Source of the DNA: Saururus chinensis
Taxonomy: Eukaryota > Streptophyta > Magnoliopsida > Piperales > Saururaceae
Length of the DNA stretch: 64,000 nt
Direction of reading: 5' to 3'
Assembly (NCBI GenBank): GCA_035235625.1
Contig: CP141147.1
Coordinates: 2,766,001-2,830,000 of the forward strand
The notes beneath the pieces are model-generated. The model saw only the letters and a list, made by a program, of their open reading frames with translations. It ran no database searches and was not told the DNA's origin. This document shows positions 46,401-58,745 of this stretch, piece after piece; the stretch's first letter is position 1; each line of letters starts with the position of its first letter. The translations under genes and the position numbers were made by a program.

Positions 46401-46965
46401 AGAAATCATCAATAATATAATTTACATTTCAAATTACTCAATAAAACACCTATTAATCTTGACTCACAAACTAAGACAACGATCCTACCTTAATTGCCGG
46501 TTTGCCGTCGATCCACCGCCACCGGAGACTTGCCGTCCACCAACTTCTCCCCCCTTTCACCGCCTAAAAAGCTCCCTCATTGAGCCCTAAGAAGCCCTAT
46601 TTATAAACATGGGGATTAGGAACCCTAATCCCCCTAGAAGTTGGGCCAACTAGGCTACTTGGGCCTTTTTTTCATTAATTTCCGTCACTTTAATTAACCA
46701 GTCCCGCAAAACAACTTGAATGACCCAAATACACGTCTAAATTGGGTTAATGGACTTCAAATAGTTGTATCTCCCTCATCCAAACTCTTATTCGCTTCTT
46801 CTTGGTGGCGTTTAGAAGCCCTTTTTGTCTACTTTCTAACCATACTAGTCTCATCCATGAATTTCATCTATTGAGAAAGTTATTCTACTAAGAAGATCAA
46901 TGGTTCAAACACCCTATTTTCCATGTGTTTAATTTTCAAAACCTAATAAAATCTGGGATATTACA
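43440..46965 (-). repeat. Left (3') LTR of the 43440-52461 element
   Basis: 3526 bp, collinear with 49121-52461 with indels. The GC-rich segment 45600-46080 contains repeated GGTCGTCTTCTCCATTG blocks (near 45666 and 45767), and its open frames on both strands are not conserved in the other LTR. Scattered indels account for the 185-bp length difference. Confidence 0.85.
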
Positions 46966-49120
46966 TTCTTACCCACTTAAAAGAATTGCATCCCCACAAT
47001 TCGCCACGACCAATCCTTGAGAAATTTGGCTTTCAACTCAAAAAAATCATTCTTCCCTCTCTAGGGTTTCTATTCTGATCATATACTCAACGAAATTTCT
47101 GTTGTTACGTCTGAAACAAGACTATGAAGAAGTCAAATTCAGATTTGTTTTACTTGCCAATTGTAGTAGACAAGGTCAATCCACAGGGAAAGCCTTGTGC
47201 AACAAAGAAAACTATTACAAAAAAAATAAAGAAAGGAAAAATTAAGAAAGAAAGAGTAGAAGAGTATTGATGCAATATAGAGTCAAGAAATTAAGATGAG
47301 AAAATACTAAGGCATTAAGGATCATTGTAACATCTAATGATGTTCTTCATGTATCATGTTATCTCAGTTAGAATCGAATGAAAATTCTATCTAACCGGAA
47401 GATATGAACATTAAAATTGAAATTAAAGATAGAAAATACTTTGGATAGATGAAGGATACAAATAATTGTCTCTTAAAGATTTCTATGTATCCAAATCACA
47501 AAAGATAAAAAAGTAGAGCCTTCAAACATCTTATGTATCCAAATCACAAAGAAACAAGAAGAAGAACAATATTAAATAAACATCACTTCAAATAAACAAT
47601 ACTTACTTAAAACCATTGATGAAACATGAATTGAACTCCATTAAATTGTTACAAATCACCTCTAGCCTTAGCTTGAGAGCTTAGAAAGCCATTACAATAA
47701 AACTAAAAACAAAAATACAAAAGTAGAGAAGAAAATAGGAGAAGAGAGCTCCAAAGAGGAGGGGATCCTTCATCTATCACGTCCACCCCTCTATTTATAG
47801 GAATAGAAGGGGTTGCTTCAAAGAGGAAAGTGAAATCATATATCTAGATTGCATCCTGATTGATTGTCTGATTAGTTGCTTCTTTGGCAATGATTAGATT
47901 CTAAATCTATAACATAAATCAATGATTTATTTAGCAAATAAGTATCTTTGAATCTTCCTTTAGTTATCTAATCAGCCTCCTTGTTTTTCCTTATGTGTAT
48001 CAATCATAATCAATGAAAATATTCTTCATGTGTTAGCCTCGGGTTAGTTTACTAGCTGTCTCTTTGCATACCGAAATTGACCCATGAATCTTCGGAATTT
48101 GGAATTTCTTCCTGAAATATCATTTGTAGCTATGGAAGTTTTATTTCCAATGCCACTAGAATTGTATACATCTGAATTATACATAAAAAGATATGATCGA
48201 AATACTAAGGCTCTATCAATCTGTCCGAATCAGCTTCTTTCCTAATTTAGTCATCTTCATACAAATCTCAAATCAAACGGGTCCACAAGGTTGTGTTCGA
48301 CCATTCCATGCATGTTTAGACCATTAGGAGCCCATTATTGACTTTCAAATAGCTTTGGGTAGATGGGCTTTACTTCCTCTTCTACTTGGATCCTGTTAAA
48401 GCCTGTTTAGACATGTAAACTCAATTAAGGTCCAACTAACTTATTCAAAACATAAATAGCCCAAATCAGTAATGAATTAACACAAAATAGGATTGCAATT
48501 CGAAATCTTCTCACATGACTTAATCCATTAGACCTACATCGGTGATCTATGGTCGGTCCCCTGCTCACCCAAGCAAGTTGTACATAAGGGAAAATGACTC
48601 CCAAACATTGAATTTAAAACATAATGTCACTCTCCTAGCCTAAGCAAAAGGTCATGTTGAGCCCCAAAACCAACAGCAAATAAACTAGGTGGCCCATATT
48701 ACATTCTCCCCCTCAAACCAATCAATTGCAACTTGTAATTTAAGTAGCACACATTAAGAACATAAATAACTGAAATCTTACAAAATCCAGGTCATTACAT
48801 TCTTCCCCTCTTGTAACGAATTGCATTCTCACAATTCTCCAAGGCCAATCTTAAATAAGCATGGCCCTCAAGGGCACACTCACCCTCTCTAGGGTTTCAC
48901 ACTAATCCCATTCGAACTTCAGCTTCTGTTGTGTGACTTATTTTAATGAATCACTTCTAGGCAATGAATTTCTATCCTTCCACACTACAACTCAAGCCCC
49001 CATGTAAACATGTGTAAGGGTTTCTCCTTAGCCATTCAGCACCTTTTGGACCAGCTTACCTAGGTCATAATCTTTAGATGACTTTAGACTTGTAGTTAGA
49101 TGAGTACCTTAACTACCAAA
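46966..49120 (-). other. Interior of the 43440-52461 element
   Basis: Two related junctions occur: 46961-47075 and 48790-48905 both read TTACATTCTT followed by similar DNA up to CTCTCTAGGGTTTC. The PPT-adjacent segment is therefore present twice, pointing to recombination between element copies. A third partial PPT-like motif lies near 48710. No coding domain was found. Confidence 0.55.
47103..48218 (-). mobile_element. Solo LTR-like insertion of an Athila/Tat-type family
   Basis: The interior resumes similarity to 48865-48930 only up to about 47100 (CTGTTGT), which marks an insertion. The inserted block begins TGTTACGTCTG and ends near CTCTATCA. TCTGT lies before it and, one base off, after it. 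A TATA-like CTATAAATAGAGG on the minus strand (near 47790-47805) and the AGACAAGGTCAATCCACAGGG-type start resemble LTRs of this group. The boundaries are approximate. Confidence 0.5.
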
Positions 49121-52100
49121 TGTTACGACCCTGATTTTTAAAATACATTTTCATTGAGAGATCATGCGATAAAGCACAATAACTTCTTTTAAATCAAATC
49201 AAATTAATCGACTAAATATCCATGCCATGATAGTTAGGGTTCACAAATATGAATATCAAAACATATGATATTATTACACATGTCAAAATTCGATAAATAG
49301 CCCGTTAACTCTCTAAGTACAAGTCTGTCATCTGTTCGAAAATAAATAACCAAGTAAAGTTGGCTCTCACGCTAGTAATTACAATTACTTACAAAATTGT
49401 AGAACTAAGAAACTAGATTCCACTAGTGCAATGTCATCCTCAAATGCCCACTAATGTCCTGATCTCGCAACGCCCTAATTCAAAGAACTTGTAACCAAAT
49501 AAGACCAAACAACAACCAAGCATCTCGTCCCCTTGGAGGTGTGTTTCCAAAAGAACAAAAGTATTAATTAAAAATTTTCGGATTGGGCCAATATCACCTG
49601 ATATTAGTTGCCTACGTATTGATCATACAACATCTCCAACGTTTCTAACAAGATAAGATCGAGACGTAGTTTTGCTTAAAAACTACAGTATCTTAAGAAG
49701 AATAGCATCACACATGCAATGCTTAAGTATTTTAAACCAACCTACATTTTATGTAAGTCATTTAATCGTTCCATTTGTTCGAATTAAACAAGCAATATCA
49801 AATAATATTATTAATTATCTCTCAAACCATTGTTTGATAATTAATATACCCATCTAATCCCAAAGATAGACAGATACATCAAATGTCAACCTAAGTGACA
49901 AATGATACACTCACCAAAGACCACCAGCAAAGGTAAATCCATGATGAAACCCTGGAATCCACCAGGAAATGCCATCTCCCAACCTCGCCCCTAAGGACCT
50001 GACTGGAGTGGAAGGGCATGCCCCACAACTACACCTGAATAGAAGTGGTGAGAGACACCAACCAAGCAGGATGTCAGCGACTCTAACTGCATGTACACTA
50101 AACGATCTTCAACAGAGCGAACACTCAAAAAAACCATTCTGAACCCTATCTTGTTAATCAACAAGCAAGGATTCCGAATGACTAACCCAAACCCTATCAG
50201 TCTCTTTCAGACTAGGGTTAAAACTCAAAACTGCCATAAGCTCATTAACCAAGGCAAATCGTCAGGTTAAAGGCCTTGTTCACTCTATGAACTAGTCCTA
50301 GACCTCTCTGAGGTATTGTAATCTTTATCTTGATTAGGTGTTCTCGCCCAATCCAAAGCAATCTAACCCCATTGATTAATCTTTCAATAATCTTAAGCTA
50401 GTGATAAATTACTATAACAATATCAATAGTTAACATTAAAACAATGAACAACGTAAACAACATAGACCCACACAGGTCCAAGAAGATCATAATATCAAGA
50501 ACCAAACTCAATATTGATATTAGAAATGTTCGCACTCTCATGCCCTAACCCTGCTTAGGTTAGCTGATTAAACTTTTATGAAAATAGGTCACAATGCACC
50601 TAAGGGAATTAAGGTAATTACCTCACAAAGGTCATAGTCAGGTAAGCTTTAACCTCTCAAGAGGTTATAGTATCACATTGGCCCGTTAATTTCATTTATG
50701 GGAATGCGGGTCGTCTGCTCATAAGAGTATTTTTGTCATTTTGTTTAAGGCTTCCTTGAACCCTAATGGGTTCAAAACTAATCCTAGGGGTACTCCTTGA
50801 TGTTATGGAGCCAGGATAATTTTCTTGCCATTTAACGGCGCCGTAAACCTCTTAAACTGACCCCGGTTCAATTAATCATTTTATTGTAACCCTAGGTGTA
50901 AAACATTCACTTATCTACTTAATGGGATTTCCCCCCCTCTTATACATTTGCCTATAATTAGGGTACATAATAAACTATCATTGTGATTTTTCCCACGTTT
51001 TAAATCGACTCATAGGCCCCAGAACCGGAGCCCCAAAGTTGGGTAAGTGAACCCCTACTTAACTATAAGGGTAAAATAGTCATTTTATAGACACTGGGAT
51101 TTTTACCGAGTCTAAAACTTGGCTAAGATACTCTACATGCTCTCACAGTCATTTATAATTTTTTCCAATTTTTTTTATTGTTTTAACTACTTGAACCATA
51201 CCTAGTTCAGATGGTGTGCTTTGTTTTTTTTGTTCTGACCAAACTGAATCGGGTCGAGCTACCCGACCCAGTCCTGGGCTTGACGATGACCCGCATTGCA
51301 CGTCGTCTTCTCCATTTCCGGTTAGAGGCTTGGTGCCATATGGCGGCACTACCTCCGACCGCCACAACGGGGTAGGTCAGGGCCTCACTGAATTGCCGCC
51401 TGGCGGCGATCCAGATGTGCTTGGCCCTATCGCCGCCCGGTGTCTGGCTGGGACCAAAGCCTTTTTTTTAACTAGTCGGAGGCCGGCTGGCCTCCTGCAG
51501 TGTCATCCCTGGTGACCACAATAGGGAGAGGAACTAACACTTCCGGATTGCCTTTATGTGGCGATTCCGATAGGGCTGGTCCCAACGTCATCGGATGGCT
51601 GGCCGGCGGCCACATAGTCGGCCAAAGTTCCCATTTTTTTGTTCATTGTTTCTCTTCGACGACTGTTTTTGGCGATCAATGTTTTTGGCTGGAAGGGGAG
51701 ATTTTTTCGTTCAGTGAAAAAGGACCGCCGACCGTCAAGCTGAATTAAAATAAATTCTGGCATATTCACTTTTCATTGTAATTTCGAGAATAGTGATTGC
51801 AGAGATCAATGTTATATCGTAATTATGAGAATAATGACGGCTGAAATCACTGTTCAATGTAATTACATAATTAGTGGTTGCAAAAATGACTATTCATATT
51901 AATTACAAATACAATAAATTGCAGAAATCATTAATAATATAATTTACATCTCAATTTACTCAATAAAATACCTATTAATCTCGACTCGCAAACTAAGACC
52001 GTGATCCTACTTTAATTGATGGTTTGTTGTCGATGCCTCGTCTTCCACCACCTTCTCCCCACTTTTACCGCCCAAAAAGTCCCCTCATTGAGCCTTAAGA

Positions 52101-52461
52101 AGCCCTATTTATAAACATGGAGATTAGGAACCCTAACTCCCAAGAAGTTGGGCCAACTAGGCTACTTGGGCCCTTTTTTTATTAATATATGTTACTTTAA
52201 TTAACCGGGCCCTCAAAATGACTTAAACGGCCCAAATACACGTCTATGATATGTTCAACTTCGAACAGTCGTATCTCCCTCATCCGAACTTCGATTCGCG
52301 TGGTAGCGTTTTGAAGCTCTTCATTGTACTTTCTAATTACACTAATCTCAACTATGAATTTCATCTATTGAGAAAATTGTTCCACTAAAAGGTCAATGGG
52401 TCAAATACCCTATTTTCCACGTATTTAATTTTTGAAACCTAGGAAAATCTGGGATATTACA
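49121..52461 (-). repeat. Right (5') LTR of the 43440-52461 element
   Basis: 3341 bp, starting TGTTACGACCC and ending GATATTACA. It diverges noticeably from the left LTR (substitutions and indels throughout), so the insertion is not recent. Confidence 0.85.
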
Positions 52462-52615
52462 CTCATGGGGCATCGACAGGCTCAATAAGCGAGGAGCTTT
52501 CCCATGATGCTCCACACCCTTTTGTATGCCACACAGATAATTTTTCTCGGCAGGTATCAAGGAGCCACGCTCCAATAGTTTTTGGGCTTTATAAGTAGTA
52601 ATACCGAAGGATGTT
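52462..52615 (-). other. Remnant of older LTR module between two insertions
   Basis: Reverse-complement match to the module at 7230-7380 and 36010-36190. It joins 43439 on its left and 60178 on its right when both inserted elements are removed. It ends with the ATGTT target duplication of the Athila-type element (52611-52615). Confidence 0.6.
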
Positions 52616-54049
52616 TGATCGTTTACAATTAAACCATTTGCAAGTGTACAAGGTAATTATACTAGGATGAGTATTTAAGGGTTGTCGAACCTCAGGGACG
52701 GATGAATTATTACTAAATCTAAAGAGAAATTTGATGATTAAAAACCAAAACAACTTAAACTTAAATTAAGCAAAAGAAAAGAATCAACTAGTTTAAAAAC
52801 AAGAGATTAATATAATGAAATTTACTTAGGAAATCGAATCCACTATAGAACTATAACAATTCCTTAACTTTTAATCTAAATCTTGTGTGAATATGAACAA
52901 GTATTCTCAGCTACAAGCTAGAATTACTTAAGAAAGAATCATTAATTAACTTCCATGGCATGAACTATCTTCGACAATAGCACGAATCATCTACACTAAA
53001 TAGCTATAGGCATGACCCGTTTAATCTTAGTATAACTCATCCAAGTCATTAATTATCTGAACTATAAAACTATTGTATGACCATCTCATCTAAATCACAG
53101 AAATTAGAATTGATGTAAATATCAAAACCACATCAATCTATCATCTACAAGACAATAAATCAACATAGATTTGAATAAACATGAAAAACTCTTCCATTAA
53201 AAAAGAAATCCTTATCATACAATTTTCATAATTTACAATTGAGATCTAAATTAAAAAGAAAAGAAACTGAAACGTATCTATAGCTTCATCAACTCCTAAG
53301 TAAAAGAAAAGTTTAGCCTTCCATGGTAGAAGAAAGCACTTAAATCTCCAATGAAAGCTTTGAATTCTTCTCCATCTTCTTCTTCCTTCTAATCTTCAGA
53401 AAATCTACTTGCTAACTCCCAATTTCGAGTCAAATATGTCTTTATATAGGCATAAGATCCGTAGGAAGGAGTCCAATATGAAAAAGACTCGAAATTGGCT
53501 GAAATAAGGAAACTGCGCGTTATGCTATTCAAACGCCCTGCATGCCCGTTCGAACGCCTATACTGCATTTTTCTCCAAAATCACGTTATCCCGTTCGAAC
53601 GTCCTGCATGCCCGTTTGAACGGCTACACTGTTTTTGCAATCTGGACAGTTTTTCTGAACAGTCCATATTCTGTTCATTAAGCTCTTTCTTTCATGTCCA
53701 TATTAATTTTCAACATGTTTATAACTCCGAAAAGTTATCCAAATCACTTTAAAGCATGTCATAACTATTTTGAATTATTCCAAACATCATCTAAGTACTT
53801 CGATAAGCGCATTTTACCTACAAAGCATTAAAACATCACATTTTAGACATGTAGAATATAATTAAGATCTCAACTTGATTCAAATACATATCTAAATTAC
53901 TAATAACAACAAAATTATTAATAATTAAACTAAAATGCTAATATCTATCTTAATCTATATAAACCATAACTAACTCTAAATTAACCTAATCTATACTAGC
54001 AAATACGGTAAAAAGGCATATAAAATATCTATATATTTCATACTTATCA
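52616..54049 (-). repeat. 3' LTR of the Athila-type element
   Basis: 1434 bp. It contains a cluster of GTTCGAACG palindromes separated by CCTGCATGCC (about 53525-53630). It is followed at 54050-54212 by 163 bp that is a near-copy of the outer right flank (60178-60340). Confidence 0.88.
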
Positions 54050-55933
54050 ATGTTCCCCCAACACTCATGGGGCATCGAGAGGCTTAATAAGCGAGGAGCT
54101 TTCCCATGATTTTCCATACCCATTCGTTCACCATGCTGATTATTTTTTCTTAGCGGGTATCAAGGAGCCTGCTCCGATAGTTTTTTGCCTTATACTAAAT
54201 AACTATCTTTCAGCAATCGACGAGTTAAACCCCTAGGTGTCCCTAGTTGGACGAGTTGTGTCTCGTGAGGGTTTGCAGCAATGATACCCACAAACATCTA
54301 AACCTATGAAAGCAAATAAAATAAAATAAGAAAACAAAAATTCCAAAAAATAATCTTCTCTTAAAAACACACAACTATTTTTAAAAAGAACCAACAACAA
54401 ATATTTGAAACAAGTAAATAATTCCGATCTGATCACTTTTAAGTAAGGAATCATCCATTCTATAACCTCATCATAGAAATAATTGTGCAACTACATATAT
54501 ATATATTTCAAAAACATAAAGTGTAGAAACTTTGTAGTCATACAATTTTACTCTATATTAACAAGCAAATCTTATGTGACCCATTAACCAAGCTCATTAA
54601 AGTTCACTAACTCAAAAATATAACAATGACAATCTTTCATCCTTAACATCTCATAATAAAACCTCATGTAATAGCCTTCAAATTTTAATTAAATTCAGGG
54701 AATAAGAACATAATATATCTCAAAATATGACTTGTGCAATACTTAGTTCTATTAAGCTTTCTAAATAGTCCATGTAGTAAGCGTTAGGCCAGTGTCCCTA
54801 ATCCAGTTGGCTCAAGGCACTAAGTATTGAAACACCCCTCAAGCTTAATAACTCGAACTATAAAGGCTACAGAACCAAGTAAGTCATAAAAGAATTTATC
54901 TCAACTTTTCACCTTTTGACGCGATCCCTTATACTTGCCTAGGCACAAGGTCCGGTTACTCAGTGAAAAGAGAAACAAACCTTTACTTTTTTTTTTCATT
55001 CTTCTATCTTTTTTTTTCAATTTTTTTTTCAACTCTTTTTCATTCAATTTTTTTTTCATTACACACTTATCCCATTTTTTTTTCAAATAATAGCTAAGCA
55101 TAAAGATCTATCATAAAATATTAAAAATTACTCAATTGTCATGTTTTCAAAAATATGCCCAGTTAAAGATATCCCACTAAGATTACAAGTAATAAATCAT
55201 AAAATTATATTCCTACAAGTTTCAAGTGTGTGAATTGTGATTTAAAAATATTAGCACAATTATCCAAGATAAAGAAAATAAAATAGAAATTACTCACTCA
55301 ATCATTTTCATCACTTAATTAATTACTTGAACTTTCTTCATGAAATTGATCTCTTTAAAAATAGACATATGCTTTTAAAAGAAAATAAACAATAAAAACC
55401 ACAAAACTAAAGAAATAACAAAAAAAATATTCTAAAACATCCTAAAAGAAAAATAAGAAAGAAAAATATCTTTCTACACCCCCAAACCTAAACTAAACAT
55501 TGTCCTCAATGTAAAAAATATATATACTATAATGACAAGAATAAGTAAGAGAGGGAAAGAAAGATATCACCTGAGAGTATAACTAATCCACTAATCTGAA
55601 AATGAAGTACATAGGATTAGAGAAAACATGAGAAACATACATATCAAGAGCAATTTCCCAAACCTAAAATACCAAGCTCCCATAAAAGAGATAACAACAA
55701 AAACTATAATGAGAAAAGAAAATAAAAGCTGAGAAAAATAAGTAAATAAAACCTAAATAAACCAAAGAAGATAAACAAAAGGTAGGAAAAGAAATATATC
55801 AAAAACATGGGTTACCTCCCAAGAAGCACTAAGTTTATTGTCTTCAGCCAGACAATGCCAACATTCTCAAATATATCAAGGTGGATGGTAGATATTGGCA
55901 TTGGCTCTTTTCTTAAGTCTCCAAAATGATGGT
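54050..55933 (-). other. Noncoding 3' interior of the Athila-type element
   Basis: 54050-54212 duplicates the outer flank 60178-60340. The rest is A/T-rich leader-like DNA with poly-T and poly-A runs (54985-55085) and no frame with domain similarity. In a complete Athila element, pol would lie in this direction after the protease. A canonical polypurine tract is not evident beside the LTR. Confidence 0.55.
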
Positions 55934-58450
55934 TCAAAAAACATTAGAAGGCACAACTTGATTATGGGCTGATGCTACAAAAGATGGACCTCTATCATAA
56001 GCATCGAATATGAAATTGTCTACCATAAAATATTCAACATTAGAGATTGCAGGTAAATTGTTAGACACATCAAAAACATTTAGGTGCACTTTCATGTTCC
56101 CAAAGGTCACCTCCATTACCCCGGTCCTACAATTTATGCATGCATTAGCTGTGGCAAGGAAAGGGCGACCTAGAATAATAGGAATCTGATGTGTGGAGTT
56201 GACACCGCTTTCTATATCTAAGACAATAAAATCAACAGGGAAAAAGAACCGATCAACTTTCACTAAGACATCCTCAATTACCCCCCGAGGTTTACACATA
56301 GAATGGTCAGCTAGCTGCAATGTAACTGATGTAGGCTGCAATTCACCTAACCCTAATTTCTCATACACCGAGTAAGGGAATAGATTGACACTCACACCAA
56401 GGTCAAGGAGGGCTCTATGAATGGAGTGATCGCCTAAGACACAAGAAATAGTGGGCACTCCAGGGTCCTTATACTTAGGTGGGGTGTCAAACTTCAAAAG
56501 AGAGCTAACTTGCTCGGTGAGAAAGACCTTCTTAGACACATGGGTCTTAGATTTACACTTTTGAGTGCATAGGTCTTTGAGAAACTTAGCATAAGCAGGG
56601 ACTTGCTTAATGACATCTAAGAGGGGGAGATTAATTTTGACTTGTTTAAAAGTCTCAAGAATCTCATCAATCCTAGCTGTGCTCTTTCTAAATGGTGGGG
56701 CCATGTCAAGACACTGAGAAAAAAGTGCCCTAGGGATGTAAGATCCATCTGAAGTGGTCTTAGGCTGTGGCTCTAAGGAAGGGGAAGGGGATACAAACTC
56801 CTTCTCATGTGGTGCACTAACTTCTACTTGAGGCTCATTAGGGGCTGCCCTCTCTAACTCCTCACTCCTATCATCTGTCACTGGTGTCCCCCTAACACTC
56901 TTATCAACAATTTTCCCACTCCTAAGGGTCATTATGGAATTAACTTGTTCATTAGAGGAAGGAGCTCCCTCTACCTGAAATTGACCTTTAGGGTTTTGTA
57001 TAGGTTGACTTGGCAAAGTCCCCATCTCTCTCTTATTGATAGCATTGGCTAGTTGTCCAATTTGGACTTCTAACTTTGCTATAAATTGTGTGTGAGAGTG
57101 GAGGAGTTGAGATTGAGATTGAATGTCATGCAGGGCACTCAAGATCTTTTCTTCAAAGCTTGGACTCCTATTGGGTTGGACATATGGATGCTGGACTTGA
57201 GGTTGGTGGATATGGGCTGGTGGGACTTGGAATGGTTGCCTAGGGGGTTGGTTGCCTACAACCCCTTGGCTTTGTGCCTGCCAGGAAAAGTTAGGATGAT
57301 TTCTCCACCTAAGGTTATATGTGTGTGAAAATAGATTATTCTCAGCCCTAGGGAAGGATTGGGTAGCATTCACATGGTCTTGGACCAGCTCAGGTAATTG
57401 AGAGGCAGAGGGGCACTCCATGATAGTATGGGCTAGGCTAAGGCATATTGTGCATGCATCTTGAGTAAAGGGAGTGGGCTGATGGGTTGAAGTCATAAGG
57501 AGGTCCAGCTTCCTACTTAAAGTATCAACTTTAGAGGAGATGTCTAATGGGTTTTTGACTTCATACAAGCCACCCCTAGAGGGGGCATTGTTCAAGGTAG
57601 ATAGTCCACTCTCATTTCTATTCAACGCAGCATGTTGAAGAGAATTTTCACTTAAGTCCTCAAAAAGTTTCCATGCCTCATTTTCATTTTTTAGCAAAAA
57701 GGTACCCCCACAACTTGCATCAACAAGATGGCGGTATTGTTTAGTAAGATCCTTATAAAAACGTTGCACTAATTGCCACTTAGGGACAGCATGATGAGGA
57801 CACCTCCTAAGAAGGTCCTTAAGTCTATCCTAACTCTCATGAAACTGTTTAGTGGGAAGCTGGGCAAAAGTGGTTATGGCCTTTCTCATTTGGTTGGTCT
57901 TACCTATGGGGAAGTATTTTTTTAGAAACTCCTGTTGCATTTGAGCCCAAGTTGTGATGGTGTCTGTCTCTAAAGAGTGAAGCCATTCCTTAGCCTTATC
58001 TTTTAATGTGAAAGGAAAAAGGCGAAGTTTAACAGTTTCATCGGTTAAATTTGAGAGCTTAAAAGTTGTGCATATTTCCAAGAAGTCATCTAGGTGCCTA
58101 TACTGGTTTTCATTATTAAGTCCATAAAAAGATGGAAGCATTTGAATGACATTGGGCTTAATTTCATAATTTTGAGCAGCAACTGCTGGCAACCTAATAC
58201 ATGAAGGGGAGGTGTACTCATTGGGAGTGTAATACTCCCTTAGAGCTTTGAGTAGTGCATCTAACTTATGTTCAACCATGATGATGGCAGAGGTAGTGTG
58301 GGTGGAGGAATTGGTGGGAGAGTTTGGGGGTGTAGGGATGTAGGTCGAGGGCAACTCAGCTCTCCTAGATGTCCGCTCAGACTCAAGGTCAAATGGTACT
58401 AATCGGGGGAGTAAGGAGTGACGACTACGCATACACCACAAACACACCAC
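55934..58450 (-). pseudogene. Athila-type gag-protease polyprotein with one in-frame stop
   Basis: The frame runs from 58450 down to 55934. It encodes the capsid/nucleic-acid-binding Gag and the start of the aspartic protease, which package and process the element RNA. The first part (206 codons) holds the retrotransposon gag domain (FPFTLKDKAKEWLHSL, then TTWAQMQQEFLKKYFP). A TAG at 57830-57832 follows HES. The same frame then continues without a shift through DRLKDLL into the 611-codon part starting at Met 57769. A CxxC-type stretch (CTICLSLAHTIMEC) and the protease region (LLDLGVSVNLFPYSVYEKLG, IILGRPFLATANACI) identify Athila. The protease motif has LGV where active plant copies usually have a GA after the catalytic Asp-Ser/Leu, so activity is doubtful. 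The start at 58450 is the longest option and the true start may be further in (Met in IIMVEHKLDALL). The single stop makes this a recently disabled copy. Confidence 0.88.
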
Positions 58451-58721
58451 ACAATTTTAAGTGTAAAAAGGGAAAGATGAAGCAAAAATAACTGAAGGAA
58501 AAAGAATAAAAAAAAGGAAAAAAATCTTGCAAATCGAAGAGAAGCATTATGCTTGCCAATGTCCACTTGTGGACACAAGTGTAGAGAGCACCTTCAACTT
58601 AACCTACAAGATCAAATTAAAAGAAAGGTAAGAAACTAAAAATTAACCTAAAAAATTAAGTAAACTGAAACTACAGTATCTAAAATTATCCTAAAGCTAA
58701 TTTATTAACAAATCAACACTG

Positions 58722-58739
58722 TCCCCGGCAACGGCGCCA
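58722..58739 (-). other. Primer-binding site, tRNA-Asp type
   Basis: Minus-strand TGGCGCCGTTGCCGGGGA, the 18-nt site complementary to the 3' end of plant tRNA-Asp used by Athila/Tat elements. It lies 6 bp inside the 5' LTR boundary at 58746. Confidence 0.93.
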
Positions 58740-58745
58740 AAAACT

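Larger units (their letters stand above)
43440..52461 (-). mobile_element. Del/Tekay-like LTR retrotransposon with 5-bp target duplication
   Basis: A 9022-bp element bounded by TGTCACGACCC at 43440 and GGGATATTACA ending at 52461, with CTCAT at both flanks (43435-43439 and 52462-52466). Minus orientation follows from a PBS-like TGGTAGTTAAGGTAC beside the right LTR and a purine tract (AAGTGGGTAAGAA, minus strand) beside the left LTR. The interior (46966-49120) is only about 2.1 kb, carries a solo LTR of another family, and has no gag-pol, so the element is non-autonomous or a deletion derivative. Confidence 0.88.
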
